Source: Nomia melanderi
Lineage: Eukaryota > Arthropoda > Insecta > Hymenoptera > Halictidae
DNA length: 64,000 nucleotides
NCBI RefSeq assembly: GCF_051020985.1
Contig: NC_135000.1
Span: 22,350,784-22,414,783, forward strand
Reading direction: 5' to 3'
Of the stretch, positions 23,351 through 34,543 are shown one piece after another. Positions within the stretch are counted from its first letter, which is position 1. Every line of letters begins with the position of its first letter. Below the pieces are notes generated by a model. That model made no database searches, was not told the DNA's origin, and saw only the letters and a list, made by a program, of their open reading frames with translations. Position numbers and translations under genes: made by a program.

Positions 23351-25584
23351 AGACGAATTCGGACCTGTGGTTTTCTTGGGAAACGTGGAATTTAAGGAAG
23401 ATGGTCTGCTTTCCTTTGGGTCGTTAAATGTTTGGACTTTTAATTGGTTTAGTGGTATAGAGGGACTTGTGTAGAGGGCTGTTTAACTGTTCTTGTATGT
23501 ATTTATTTTTATGAATATGTTTTCGTTGTTAGGCATCAATCGTATTTATGACCTCTGTCCGAATGACAAGAGAGGGAAGTTAAATGTGTAGAATTTTGGA
23601 AGTTTATTAGTACGAGGTTCTGATTCTGCGATCGTGGACTTCGGAAGTTTGCAAGGCGCATGTGTCGGTGTGCTAAGTAGAGATGGTGAGCTAACAGGCG
23701 CGTTAGGTGAATCTTTTTCAACGGCATGCGCGACCGACGAAAGTTTAAACCTCGGAAACGAAGCGTTATATAAGGAAATTTTATTCTTTTTACAATTGAA
23801 TTTTATATCAACGGTTCTACGTTATTTATCGAGGAAACGAACTTATAGTTAACTTCAGCCTGTGAAAATTACACAGGGGAAACTTTATTTCGCGGCAAAA
23901 TCCAGAGTCTGGTAGTATGCTAATGAATACTTCAAGAGAATTGATTTTCTTTTTCCTCGAAACAAGTAAAGCACGCGTTGTCAGTTCAATTCGTGTCTTA
24001 GAATTCTATTATTTAACACGTGCTCTTTCTTGAAACTCGAGCACAAAGGCTTGTACGCAAACAGATCTAAAGAAAACAACAATAGTTATTCTTATAATAT
24101 CAAAGCTCATTCTCATGCAGATCTATAATATTGTACAGCCTACTTCGCAGAAACCGAAATTCTGAAAGAATGTATAATACATTTCAAACCACGGTTCGAT
24201 CGAGTTAGCTTAACGAATTAACGATCTCTCTGTGTACCGAGAACTCAAAAAAATAGTGTGCCCAGCGGTGGTAATGGGTCCTAATTTAACGCGCATCGCG
24301 TCGAGCTAACATTACCTGTCCCCATTTGCACGAAATATAAGGCTACCTGGTCGCAACACTGTTCGAAAATCCAATTTTCGTAAAACCTACGTACGATTCC
24401 CTCTTTCTATAACAAAACAATAGTACACACCATCGAACAATTCAAACCATCCCTTAGATCATTCTTTCCTCATTCACGAAGTCAGACTCTGGCTCTGTAA
24501 TACTCTGACTCGGCAAATCTTCGACGCATAATAGAAATATTCAAGATCTCGAAAACAGTCTTCGACTTCACCGTCCGCCATTCGAAGAACTCAAACCCGA
24601 TAACCGCTATTCGGAAAAGCGACTTTTCTTTCTCACAGGGAATGCTTAACGACGAAATCACCGTTACAGGGCTAGTCACCCGAGACATCTGAACTGGCTG
24701 AAAGAGCATTCATTAAAATACGAGCGATCCGTTGCCTGGATTCCAGGGATCGACGCACAGTCGCCACCTGTCCGATTGATCGGGCTCCTTCTGCGTCGGG
24801 CCTAGATTTATTACCCGAATCGCAGACGGCGGATTAACCGGCGAGCGGGCGGGGCGGGGTGGTTGCCGAGAAGGAGGAAGAAGGAGCTTCCGAGAACCGA
24901 GTGTTTTGTCGATTCGATCGCGGCGGGAGACGCGAGCGGCGAGCTTGGCCTCTCTCTCCTCTTGACGGCTAATCGATACCCGCGTTTCCGAAAGATCCGC
25001 GAACGGATAACGGAAAGCTCGGCCGTCGCCGTCCGCCGATAGGTATCCTGCGAGCAGGTGCGAGGACGACGAATTAATTAATGGGCCTGGATGACCGTAA
25101 TTAAGCTTAATTAGTCCGACCGTTGCTGGCTGTGTTTATACAATGCCAAAGTATCAGGGCGAGCCAACGTCACGTTGAAAGCCACCATTATCATCCCGGT
25201 ATATCGATGAGCCAGCGACCAATTTCTGTCGTCTCGACGCCGCTCCACGGGGGGAAAAAAAAGTAGAAGGAGGAGTGAAAAAAGGAAAAAGATTTGGACC
25301 CCGCTGATACGGTGTTGCCCGCGCTCGCTCGTTCGGTCGAGAGGCCGTTTCCGAAACTTCGCAATTTAAAACGCTGACGCGCGCCGATCGAAGTCACCGC
25401 GACCGTTCCGGTGGGCGATGGCTCCTTCTTGTTCGCGAACGAGCGGAATCACGCGGAGAAATGCGCAGTTTCAAGTGCGTTCGTGGGACACCGTAGGTCT
25501 GCATTTGCGAAGAAAATGGTGTACGAATGTGATTTGAATTTTTCATTAGATTTATCTCGTTTCATTCTATTATTCCTCAATGAA
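23351..25584. other. non-coding; possible regulatory core at 25060-25190
   Basis: AT-rich to about 24740, CpG-rich at 24780-25560. The stretch 25060-25190 has TAATTA-type cores around a 16-bp palindrome and looks like a cis-regulatory element. No gene supported. Confidence 0.45.
25098..25113. promoter_or_regulatory. palindromic double TAATTA site
   Basis: A perfect 16-bp palindrome, TAATTAAGCTTAATTA, holding two homeodomain-type TAATTA cores that face each other, with an ATTAATTAAT stretch about 25 bp upstream. Paired TAAT cores are typical of sites for homeodomain dimers. Function is inferred from the motif only. Confidence 0.3.
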
Positions 25585-25817
25585 TTAACACGTTGGATGC
25601 CATGGGGGCCACCGGTGATCTCAACCAAATCGAATTACTATAATTCATTCAATTAAACGATGATTGTTTGGAAGCTTTTAATTATTACTAGTAACACTAC
25701 CTAATGTAGTGACATTCAACGAGATAAACCTGAGATAATAATAGTGCATTTCAATCACATAATCTGATAATAGATTATTTTCATTTTGTACATTTTGCGC
25801 GGCACTCAACGCGTTAA
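25585..25817 (-). mobile_element. group B TTAA MITE
   Basis: Plus-strand ends TTAACACGTTGGATGCC and, read inward from the right, TTAACGCGTTGAGTGCC: inverted repeats inside TTAA. Its reverse complement aligns along its length with 39932-40177, including ATCGTTTAATTGAATGAA, TATAGTAATTC and the subterminal TCACCG(G/A)TG block, so the two are copies in opposite orientation. Non-coding; piggyBac-like. Confidence 0.75.
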
Positions 25818-26819
25818 TTGCCATCGATAGATTACTCGATTATCATTCGATTTAATCCTAGCTTTCTCATTCTTTTCTCTGTATTCTCTAAATAAGATCC
25901 ATCGCAACGACCGCGACGTAAATCGAATTGAAATAGCACACGCCGCGAGACAAATCATCTTCCTTTCGAATATTCGTCCCACTTTCGACCGGAGAATAAG
26001 CCAGCTAAGAAACCCACAGAAAAAACCTACGGATTTCTAAAACGGACGCGCAAAAACCTGCTGGAAGATCGTATCTTCGCTCCTAAAGGAGTCCTTCCAA
26101 AGGAGCTTCGTTTAATTTCCCGGTGTCGAGAACGCGAGGCGCAAGGCGCGCGGATTCAGCCAAACAACTTTTTTTCCCGGCGCACGAAGCCGCAGAGGCA
26201 TCGCCGGCTCGAAGGAGCACGGCCAGCAGCCGCGCGACGATCGACGCAGTGGAATTCTGGTTGGTCGCTGGTCCCGCTGGTCCGAGGTAAACCGCTTCTC
26301 GCTCCTCCAAAAATAATCGGCGTCGTTCTCTCGGCCGCGAGAACGTCTCTGTTTCCGCACTTACGTAACGATCCTCCGTCGTCCCGAAGAATCGATCGTC
26401 GCGCGTTGCGTCTCTCGCCGCCATATCGCCCCGTCGACGTCGCCTTCGCCGCGGGCGGCGGCGAGTTTCCCCGGCACCGCGGGAAAACCGGGAAAGCTCG
26501 GGTTCTACATTCGCCAGAACCTCGATCCGGCCGCGAAATCCAGCAGAAACTCGTTTCCCAGCTCGCTGATACGCTGCATGCCGTGGCGGTCACCGATGAC
26601 CGGAACTAGACTTTTCCAGTGGTGCCGTGGTCAACGGTAACGCGCGATCAAATCAAATTATTGCCATCCGTTGAATTAAACGATAGCGCGAGAGTCGAAT
26701 GAGTAACTGTTATTCGCAAAGATGAACCTAAGCGACCTAGGCAAAGAATGTCAGTAGAGTTTGCAGTTTGCTCCGTGGAAGGTCTACTTTAGGAAAAACA
26801 TATGAAGATCGTTCGATAT
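25818..26819. other. non-coding with CpG-rich centre
   Basis: CpG-rich at 26040-26640 with frames open on both strands and no domain. A YY1/Pho-like site lies at 26417-26426. At 26575-26690 fragments resembling group B ends occur (GGCGGTCACCGATGACC, then TTGAATTAAACGATAG), perhaps a decayed copy. Confidence 0.45.
26417..26426 (+). promoter_or_regulatory. YY1/Pho-like site
   Basis: GCCGCCATAT preceded directly by TCTCTC, a GAGA-type neighbour. Function inferred. Confidence 0.25.
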
Positions 26820-27058
26820 TTAACACGATCGCTACCAGCGCTTATTTCGGTGACGGTCTCCTCGATTATAATGCTTTCTTCGATTCAAATCTTCTAAACA
26901 AACTATTAGAAAAATAAAACTGAAACGAGTTATTTAGTTCCTAAATATAATGTCGTAGTTTATAAATTCTAATAACAATATCTATAGGATTAATTTCATT
27001 TTTATTACATAAAACATAGGATCACGACCGTTACAAATACGTGACGCTAACATGTTAA
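26820..27058 (+). mobile_element. group E TTAA MITE
   Basis: Left end TTAACACGATCGCTACCAGC; the right end read inward is TTAACATGTTAGCGTCAC. The interior shares TCAAT/TCAAATCTTCTAAACAAAC, an AACTGAAACGAG/AACTAAAACGAG block and a TATAGGATT(A/C)ATTTC(A/G)TTTT block with 35916, in the same order. Non-coding. It is followed after four bases by a group C element. Confidence 0.7.
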
Positions 27059-27062
27059 GGTG

Positions 27063-27238
27063 TTAACACTAGAATTATTGTATCGAAGTCACTGTTTCAA
27101 TTTCCTCATTTCGGAATCGCTACCTCGAAAGTATTAAATACCCAAAACAATTTTCAAATAGCTCCACTTGAATACTTAGAAATATCTTAGACAACGTATT
27201 GTCATACGAATCGTATTAAACGCTCGGTAGCGTCGATA
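27063..27238 (+). mobile_element. group C TTAA MITE, right end decayed
   Basis: Left end TTAACACTAGAATTATTG. Near the right end it has CGTATTAAACGCTCGGTA, identical to the right end of the copy at 42713, after which the terminus decays to GATAA. The interior shares a TGTTTCAATTT block and ATTTTCAAATAG/ATTTTGAAAATAG followed by CTTGA(A/G)TA with 42713. Non-coding; probably piggyBac-like by target site. Confidence 0.6.
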
Positions 27239-27671
27239 AAGCAACGTCGATCCAGCCGCGAACTCGACTAACGACCGACCGAATAAAATCCTCGGATGGC
27301 TCGATATACGAAGAGTCCTAGCTCCTCTTCATCCCTCCATCCCCAAATTCGCCCCGTCAAACCTATCTCTCTCCCGCTATCTGCCGCAGTTCGCCATCGG
27401 CGCTCTAATTCGGCATTTCCATCCGATTAGAGGACCGTCAGATGCCATTCAACCGACATTCTATTTCTATTACAGCCGGACGGGATAGTATTCGCGGCGT
27501 CGGTCGGCGGGCCGTGTCGGGCCGCGAATAGAATAGGCAACATCGACGTTGGGAATCGAGATACCTTGAATAAGTCAGAAGGGCTCGTTCCGGCCGGATC
27601 GATAGTCCGCGGGGCTGGCTCTCTCGTGGCGAGCGTCAACAGACCCGGAGTCCCATTTCGTAGCGCACACC

Positions 27672-27705
27672 TCCTCTCTCGCTCTCTCGCCGAAAATATG
27701 GCGGC
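27672..27705. promoter_or_regulatory. GAGA plus YY1/Pho-like pair
   Basis: CTCTCTCGCTCTCTCG at 27674-27689 is followed directly by AATATGGCGGC (27695-27705), the reverse complement of GCCGCCATATT. GAGA factor and Pho sites next to each other are a hallmark of fly Polycomb response elements, and the ATGGCGG motif also occurs just downstream of transcription starts. Which of these applies cannot be told from sequence. Confidence 0.35.
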
Positions 27706-28717
27706 CACCGCGCCGGGATGCTTCGCACCGGTTCGTCAGTTATTTCCGCTACGGCCTCTACGCCCGACCGCGAAAGGATCAATCTGCTGCCGGGGCTGGA
27801 TCGAATAAACGCTTCAGATACGGAATTCGGCGTGTGTACGACGCTGCCCGTAGGTTTTAGTGGATTTTATTTCGTAAGAAGGGTCCCAGACGTCTCGGAA
27901 GGTTCGATGGGATTTTTCGGTTGAAATGGAAAGCAGGGTTCGATGTATCACGGAATTATCGTTACTCTGAGTTCTGTAGATGGTAGATATTGCGTATATG
28001 CGAGGATTATAATTGCAACGAGTGTGCAAGATTACGTTTGTATTAATAGAGGATATTTATGTCGACGGCGGTGCACGCTGTTATGTATTTATTATAATTG
28101 TAGGTATCGCGTACGTTCGATATTAGGAGGATGTAATGACGATAATTAAGAAGTGTTTGCCACTTTATTATTGTACGAGTGGACCCTATCATCAAAATCT
28201 AGCGATCGTAGTAACTAGACGAAGACGATAGCCTGGATTGGAAGAGAAAAGGTTCAATTATGTTAATCAACTCGAAATAATAGGGACTCGGTTCATTGGA
28301 AAACGGTTTCGAAACGTTCTCTTCGTTTCTCCGATAGCTGCGTTCCTCTGGTCTACTTATGACAGCAAGGATCCAAAGGTCGGACCTTTTTTTTTCATGT
28401 CTAAGCGGCCGCCTATTCTTTCGGGTCTATGCGATTCCCGAAGAACGTATTCGGAGCGAAGAGAACGCGCGATTTCTCGAAAGAACGAACCCTTGGCCAG
28501 TTCCCCCGTTTACCCGGAAATTTACTGACGGTCGAGAAGAAAAAATTTGGCAACGACCGGTCAGCCTCGTCCCAAATATCGAACCCCTCGAATCGATACC
28601 GGGAACGGTATCGCATTGCCAAAATCGCCTCTCTACAAAGTTTCGCCGATGTTTCTTCGCGATTTGAACAGGTTAATCGAGGGATTGCCCGAATTTACCT
28701 TCCTCCCTTCAATTGTT

Positions 28718-28740
28718 AACGCTTAACCCTGTTAAGCGTT
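28718..28740. repeat. perfect 10-bp inverted repeat
   Basis: AACGCTTAAC, three bases CCT, then GTTAAGCGTT. It contains two TTAA cores facing each other in the same type of context (TTAACCC) as the MITE ends, so it could be a remnant of two abutting termini. Confidence 0.7.
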
Positions 28741-30850
28741 CAAACTTCGTAATTGACTACCTGTTCGATTCAGTGTGTGAACCATGGAACTTTACGGACG
28801 GGGGGAAAATGGAAGAAAGAGGAAACGTACTTCGAACTCATGATACTTGTAGACATTCATTTTATATAAGTTGTTTTCCGAAGGAAGTTCTCGAATATCC
28901 GAGTACTTTGAACTTTTCAAACGGAGCATTCAACGTTCCTATTAATTCATCTATGTTTACCGTGTACGGAAGTTTGTTTACGATATAATAAAGAAAAAAT
29001 GAGGTGAAAATCAGGGAACAGTTCTAATGATTACTTCAAAAGGATATGAATAATAATGCTGCGAATGAAAAGCTCGCGATCCGCGCTCGTCGGAATTCAC
29101 TGTTATTAGTTTCGAAGAGCGGAAAGCTTCCTTAGCTTTACGACACTGTTTCAGAAACAACGATTACAATGAGCGCGTTAAATTGAAATGGTAAGTCGAA
29201 CCTTGGACGGTCAATCGGTCGCACTTAATAGTTCAGTTTCTATGCGCGACGAGACACCTTGTCTCTTTAACGTCGGGCAGTTATCTCGAGTTATAGCGAT
29301 ACCGACCGACTTTTTCTATTTGCAATCCGTTTAACCGTTCTTGGAATCCCATTCACTGACTCACCGAACTGACTTGCATCTGCGTGAAAAGACAATGCTG
29401 TTTCTGTGCAATAATTGCATTTCACTATTCTCCGGTTACAGCTAGAACCTATTCGTTGCTCAATGATAGACATGATGCAAATGTTTATGCAGATTCACAT
29501 TTCTAAAGAAGAAATGTTATAAAGAAAAGAAATGAGGCTGGTATTTAGTGTCTTCGTTGAATATCTGGTTAAATTCAATATTTGATAAAAATGCGTTGAA
29601 CTTCGTGCTGTATTGTATTTCACGGATTAATGGACGCTCTGAATTCATAAAATCCACAGAATTTTAGCGAGAACGAAGCGCACAGCAAGAATATTCTCTC
29701 GCGAACAAGTACACATTGTTTGTACACGTTGTCCACTTACCGTGAAGGTAGATCGCATAATTTTCACGGCTAGCCGAAGATGGGAACATCGGTCATCCTT
29801 TTATTCACGAACTGGACCCTGCACAGAATTAAGGAAAAAATTAGATGTCGTTCACAGACGATGGAATATAGAATTATAAGCAGATCTTGGTGTTATTGAA
29901 CCGAAATACATTTGCATGAAATTTAACTAACACACATAAGATTGCAATTTTTCAATCATTCAAATAGTTTCAGTAGCACAGCGTCCATCTTCTAAATCGT
30001 ATCAATTATAACATACATAATGCAATTATCGTAGAGCACATTCCGATTTCCTCCGGAATTTAAACCCCGATTTCCTTTTCTCTAAAAGTAGCCGGCGCGT
30101 TCAGCACGTCGAATTAATGCGTCAAGATTCCTGTCTTCTGGTTCCTGGCCAAATCTTTATCTAGAACCCGTTACTCACGACAATATCACTCAAAATCCAT
30201 ATTCATTCGTGTTACTCATACCAGAGATGCCTCTGAAGGAAATTCATCCCGCCGTAATCTCCCGAGAACTATCTCCAATTCCATTTCTTAGATAAAAGAA
30301 AAACTGGAAGCTGCGAATCGAGCGCGGAACTCTCGTCCCGCGATAAAAGTGTAACTAAAAGCTTCAATAAATCGGAAGAATATCCAAGGAACGCATCAAA
30401 GTAACACGTTTCCATTAACGGTACACGAAATCTGCCAGTTTCTGCAAATTATCCCAAACGATAGAAGAATATTCTAACTGTCAACTCGCGAGAAAATACC
30501 AAGATGAACGCTTTGAAAAGATTATCAAACCATTCTATCTATCTATTCCCCACAAAAATCCCACGCTTTAACGCCAGATTCGCGAAGCTCTATAATTTGA
30601 CGGGTATTAAACTTTATAAACATTAATAACATTTCAACTCGATATTGACTGATACGATCAATCGAATACGCATCAGAATTCTTCGTTTCTTAACCTCTAT
30701 TTTCCAAAATTTCACTAATGAACGTTCATTCCTCTACAAACAATACCATAAAACGTATATACAATTCTTATTAACTACTAGTAACCGAACAGTAACTAGC
30801 AAAAATCGATCTTGCGCAAAACTTCGACCATGAAAAGATTATTTTCATTA

Positions 30851-32065
30851 TGAGAGTTTCGAGGAAACCCCGCAAAAATGATAACCCACAATCAAAATCA
30901 GCAAAGTTCCGCAAAACGAACGACAACGACGAGACCGTTGATTTCGAGTCTCGAAAGGAAGCCTTGGTCTCGAACGGGTCGGCCAAGGAAACGCACGAAA
31001 ATCGACCAAGCAAACCGATCGAGCCCTCGATCGTCGAACGTCGGGGAAACCACGGGTGGACGATAATTGATAGCGTCGGGCGATATCATTAGCCTCCGTG
31101 CACCAGGAAGAAATTAGCACGTGAAGCCGGCAAGGAGCGGCGGCTTGGTTCGGTGGCGATATTTATGCCCGATACCGCGGCGCGCGTGGTTCGTGGTTCC
31201 ATTTTGAATAATCGCGCTGAAGAGGGAGAGACAAAGTGACGAAAAAGGAAGAAAAAGCGAGACGGGGAGGTGGGGGGGAAGGGCGAGAGGGAGAACGGGG
31301 GGAGAGGAGGAGAGAGCGGGAGAGTCTTTTTCCAACGCGAATCCGGAGGAGGAAGTCGATAAAACCGTGATATCCTCCGCACACAATACGGCAGCCATGA
31401 AACGCCGGTCCCGTAATTACAAACCCGCCGCGCCGTATCATTATGCACTTAAATCTACCCGCGCCGCGTAATAAATTCGTGTGTATATTACGACAAAGTA
31501 TTACAACCGCGGCCGGGGCTGCGCGACCGCTGGACAACCGACGGGGGCCGAGGGCAGAGGCAGGGAGTATCGATCTTATCAAAACTGCATTCGGGAGCCG
31601 GTCCCTGCGCGGCAAAAAACTATTATCGATCATTCTCGCCGGCAATTTCCATGCCCGACCGATGTTCCGCCCTTCGTACGCGCATCATCGGATACTCATC
31701 AAACGAGGCTGGCTACGTCTTCGCGACGCGAGACGACGCCACGCGGGTCCCCCCCCCAACGGCGACCAGTTTTTGCGCTTGGGAACCAGCCGATTTCACC
31801 GTCGACGTGGCACCGGGAAGACGCGTACGAATTGCGGACGATTTGGAAGGCACGCTCGGGTGTACGGCGATAATGTATCGACATTGACGCAAACGAGACG
31901 TTAGCCCGAATCAACTTTGTCCACGGTTAACTGTGCGCTGGCAATATGGTTTTTCAGCTTGGCCGGTAGTTAGCATGCTCCTTTTATGGTTGGGCTTGGT
32001 TTTTCGTTGCTGTGGCTTCTGCGGAGATGCGAAATGATTTTGAGATACTTGTTATGGTGCGCAAT
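30851..32065. other. CpG- and purine-rich block
   Basis: Purine-rich tract at about 31205-31325 and a CpG-rich part to 31910. Several frames are open on both strands at once (for example 31443-31904 plus and 31163-31645 minus). At 31360-31510 AT-rich cores such as GTAATTAC and TTATGCACTTAAAT in GC-rich DNA look like a regulatory element. No gene supported. Confidence 0.45.
31205..31325. repeat. purine-rich tract
   Basis: Irregular GAGAGG, GGGAGG and GAAAAAG units over about 120 bp. It causes open frames on the opposite, pyrimidine strand. Confidence 0.75.
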
Positions 32066-32305
32066 TTAACGCGTTAAGCGCCGCGGAAATCTTCACCGTT
32101 TCTTTCGTAGAGTTATTCTTTTGCGGCACAGAAAATCGGGAAGAGTTGTTAATTATCTAGCGTTACGATCGTTGCATTACACTATTATCAGCTTAGTAAC
32201 GTTATCGAACGCTCTCATTGGACATAAGTTATCGTGGATGTTACGATTGTTTCCAAGTCAAGAAGCGTCGGTCATCGGTGACTGACGTGACGTTTAACGT
32301 GTTAA
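32066..32305. mobile_element. group B-related TTAA MITE
   Basis: Left end TTAACGCGTTAAGCGCC; the right end read inward is TTAACACGTTAAACGTC. Just inside the right end it has GGTCATCGGTGAC, the same subterminal block as in 39932 (GGTCACCGATGAC) and 25585. Non-coding, 240 bp. Confidence 0.65.
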
Positions 32306-34121
32306 TATACAAATATCACGATATTATTCTGTGGTAGAAATTGAGGATCGTGGTGAAGTTATGGAGAAATGAGATCTTCCATATATGCTTGATATCGCTG
32401 AGGTTAGTTTTACGGCTGTAGGAGTTTCTGTAAAAAGTCGTCGCGATCAACGGAGATCCTCTGGTTTATTGTAATGCTGGTCGCGTTATATGTTTGAGTT
32501 ATGTATTTTGCAATGAAAGTACATTTGAATCGATACCGATTTTGTTTAAGAATATTTTGATCGGACGTGTCGATCCAACGGGTGGCTCTAGGAGCGCCGA
32601 AGGAACGCCGGGAACGTTTAACCCGCGTGAAAAATCGGCAGTCCGTAAAACACAGAAAAAAGCGGAGGTAAATATGTATTTTATACAGGGCAGATGATTT
32701 GTTCAAACACTCGTGGACGGCGGCGTGTACGTGTGTTACTCAGACCGGCCATTACACGCGCGCATTCCTGCTCCAGCTCGCCGGCGTCATCCAACGCGGA
32801 AGTCCTCGTTCGAGAGGCACTCGCCGGCTACGATATCCTGGATGAACTTTATGTCGGATTATGTGAACACCTTTTGGCTCCGGGAGAAGGCAGCATAGCT
32901 TAGCGTTAAGGAACTGTTAACTTAAGGGATATCGTCGGTGGGCCGCGGTTCTTTATGCATTTATACGCCTCGTAAAAATGCTACGGGGAAAAATAAAATA
33001 CAAAGTTTAATAGAATTTAATAGACCAGTTGGGCTATTTACATTCGGCGAGTGCCCAGTATCGCCGGGAGAAATGTAATTACCCCCGACTTCATTTCCTC
33101 TGAATTTATATGGAAAAACGCGAGTCCGCTAAACAATGGCCTAATTAACCGTTCGTGTTCTGGAGGCGCTTTAGATTGCGTTCGTTAAAACGCTAGCGCG
33201 AATCGAATATTTCGAGACTCTCGTGAAATTGAATTTAATCGAGCCACGTGTCATTCGAATAAATTTTGAAGGAGGTAGACGGATTCAACGAGCAGAACAG
33301 CGAAAAATAGAATAACACAGGCTGCGAAGGGTTAAAAACACATCTTATTTCCTGTAATTCTCTTTCCGGTAAAACAGAGGTTAATAAACTTCTCGAAAAT
33401 GGAACTAATCTGCCGGGAGACCCACGTTGCCAATTGCCAACACAATGCGTGTACGATAATCCTTAACTCGTTAACTAGGAAAGATAAACAAACTCATTTG
33501 CATTTATCTGCATACTTCGGCCATTCATCAATTTCTCATTCGTTCACCGGAAAATCCTCCAATCCAGTGGCACCGCGATTATTAACGCAAAACGACGGCA
33601 TTTGTGTTACAAAGTTAATTTATAAACAGCCCGAGTCGATTTAATTCAGGCTTAATTAGACGCGCGGAATTTCAACGACCGAACGGCCTCTCGGATCGAA
33701 ATTCTCGTCCGACTTACTTAAACGGGCGCTAAAATAAATCATTTTTCCCCGTTCGAGCGACACAGAAACGCTCGCGAACAGGACGAGGTAGAAATTTCCG
33801 AGGCAGCCGCGAGGAATTCGAAAGATTTCGATAATTTCGCGGACACGCCGCTCGCGATCGAACGCTACGTACCGGCCGGAAATATACGGATTCCTGAGCG
33901 TCGAGCGCCGCGAGCGCCTTTACGATCGGCACCGTCGTCTTCGGCGCGGGTTTTCCACGAAGCGACGCAACATCCATCCGACGCACGATCGGATTTCAGA
34001 GCGCGACACTGCGTGGGAACGTGGATACGCGTCGATTTCACGTGCACGTTGCAGCCGCGAGGCGTACCAACCGGTCGGCGCGATTCGACGAAGCCGTGCT
34101 CTCGCACTGGAAGTGGCCAGA
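32306..34121. other. non-coding, possible conserved elements
   Basis: The stretch 32930-33200 has a slowly-evolving look, with motifs TTTATGCATTTATAC, TCGTAAAAATG and CCTAATTAACC in mixed DNA; this is impression, not proof. CpG-rich at 33700-34110. A degenerate TTAACCCTTCG-type end lies at 33330-33335 on the minus strand. No gene supported. Confidence 0.4.
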
Positions 34122-34543
34122 CACTAAAATTTCCTCTATTATATTATTTATTTATCGAATGGAAATGATTTGATTAATCGAAATATGTGAAACGACGAAT
34201 TTACCAGGTTCGATCACCTTTTGTACCTCGCATAGAGAGTAAAATACCTTTCTCTGTGATCTCTGTTTATCGGATGAAAATGATTTCTGTAATTAACATA
34301 TATAAAACGACGAATTTAACAGGATCGATCAGCTTTTGTACGTCGCTGAACGCGTAAAATACCTTCCCCGCGATCGCGCTAGCAGCAAGAAACTAAAGCC
34401 TCCCCTATTCTATTATTTATTCATCGAACGTAAACGATTTCATTAGCGAAAATATACGAAACAACGAATTTAGCACGTTCGATCACCTTTTGTATCCTGC
34501 ACAGCGCGTAAAAGACCTTCTTCCTCTGCGATCGCGCTGTTAA
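34122..34543. repeat. three-unit diverged tandem repeat
   Basis: Three head-to-tail units at about 34122-34260, 34261-34389 and 34390-34543. Each carries in order TTTATCGAA-like, AATGATTT-like, a run ending AAACGACGAATTTA, then TCGATCA(C/G)CTTTTGTA, then GTAAAATACCTT-like and a GCGATC-like end. Units 1 and 3 also share ACTAAA followed by CTCTATT before the core; unit 2 lacks this part. The units have drifted in sequence and length. No coding frame runs through them and I do not see this unit elsewhere in the window. Confidence 0.85.

Larger units (their letters stand above)
27239..30850. other. long non-coding stretch
   Basis: CpG-rich at 27240-27900 with GAGA-type CTCTCTCGCTCTCTCG and a YY1/Pho-like site, then AT-rich. 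Frames at 28238-28990 are open but start at non-ATG codons or lack domains. Two perfect hairpins occur (28594-28613 and 28718-28740). No gene supported. Confidence 0.5.

Noticed and set aside
28713..28988. Plus-strand frame with Cys-, Phe- and Asn-containing protein-like sequence
   Set aside because: Begins at TTG inside the 28718-28740 hairpin, with AT-rich codons like its surroundings and no splice signals.
33145..33333. Possible TTAA element with ends TTAACCGTTCG and TTAACCCTTCG
   Set aside because: Beyond ten bases the ends do not match, and no second copy was found.
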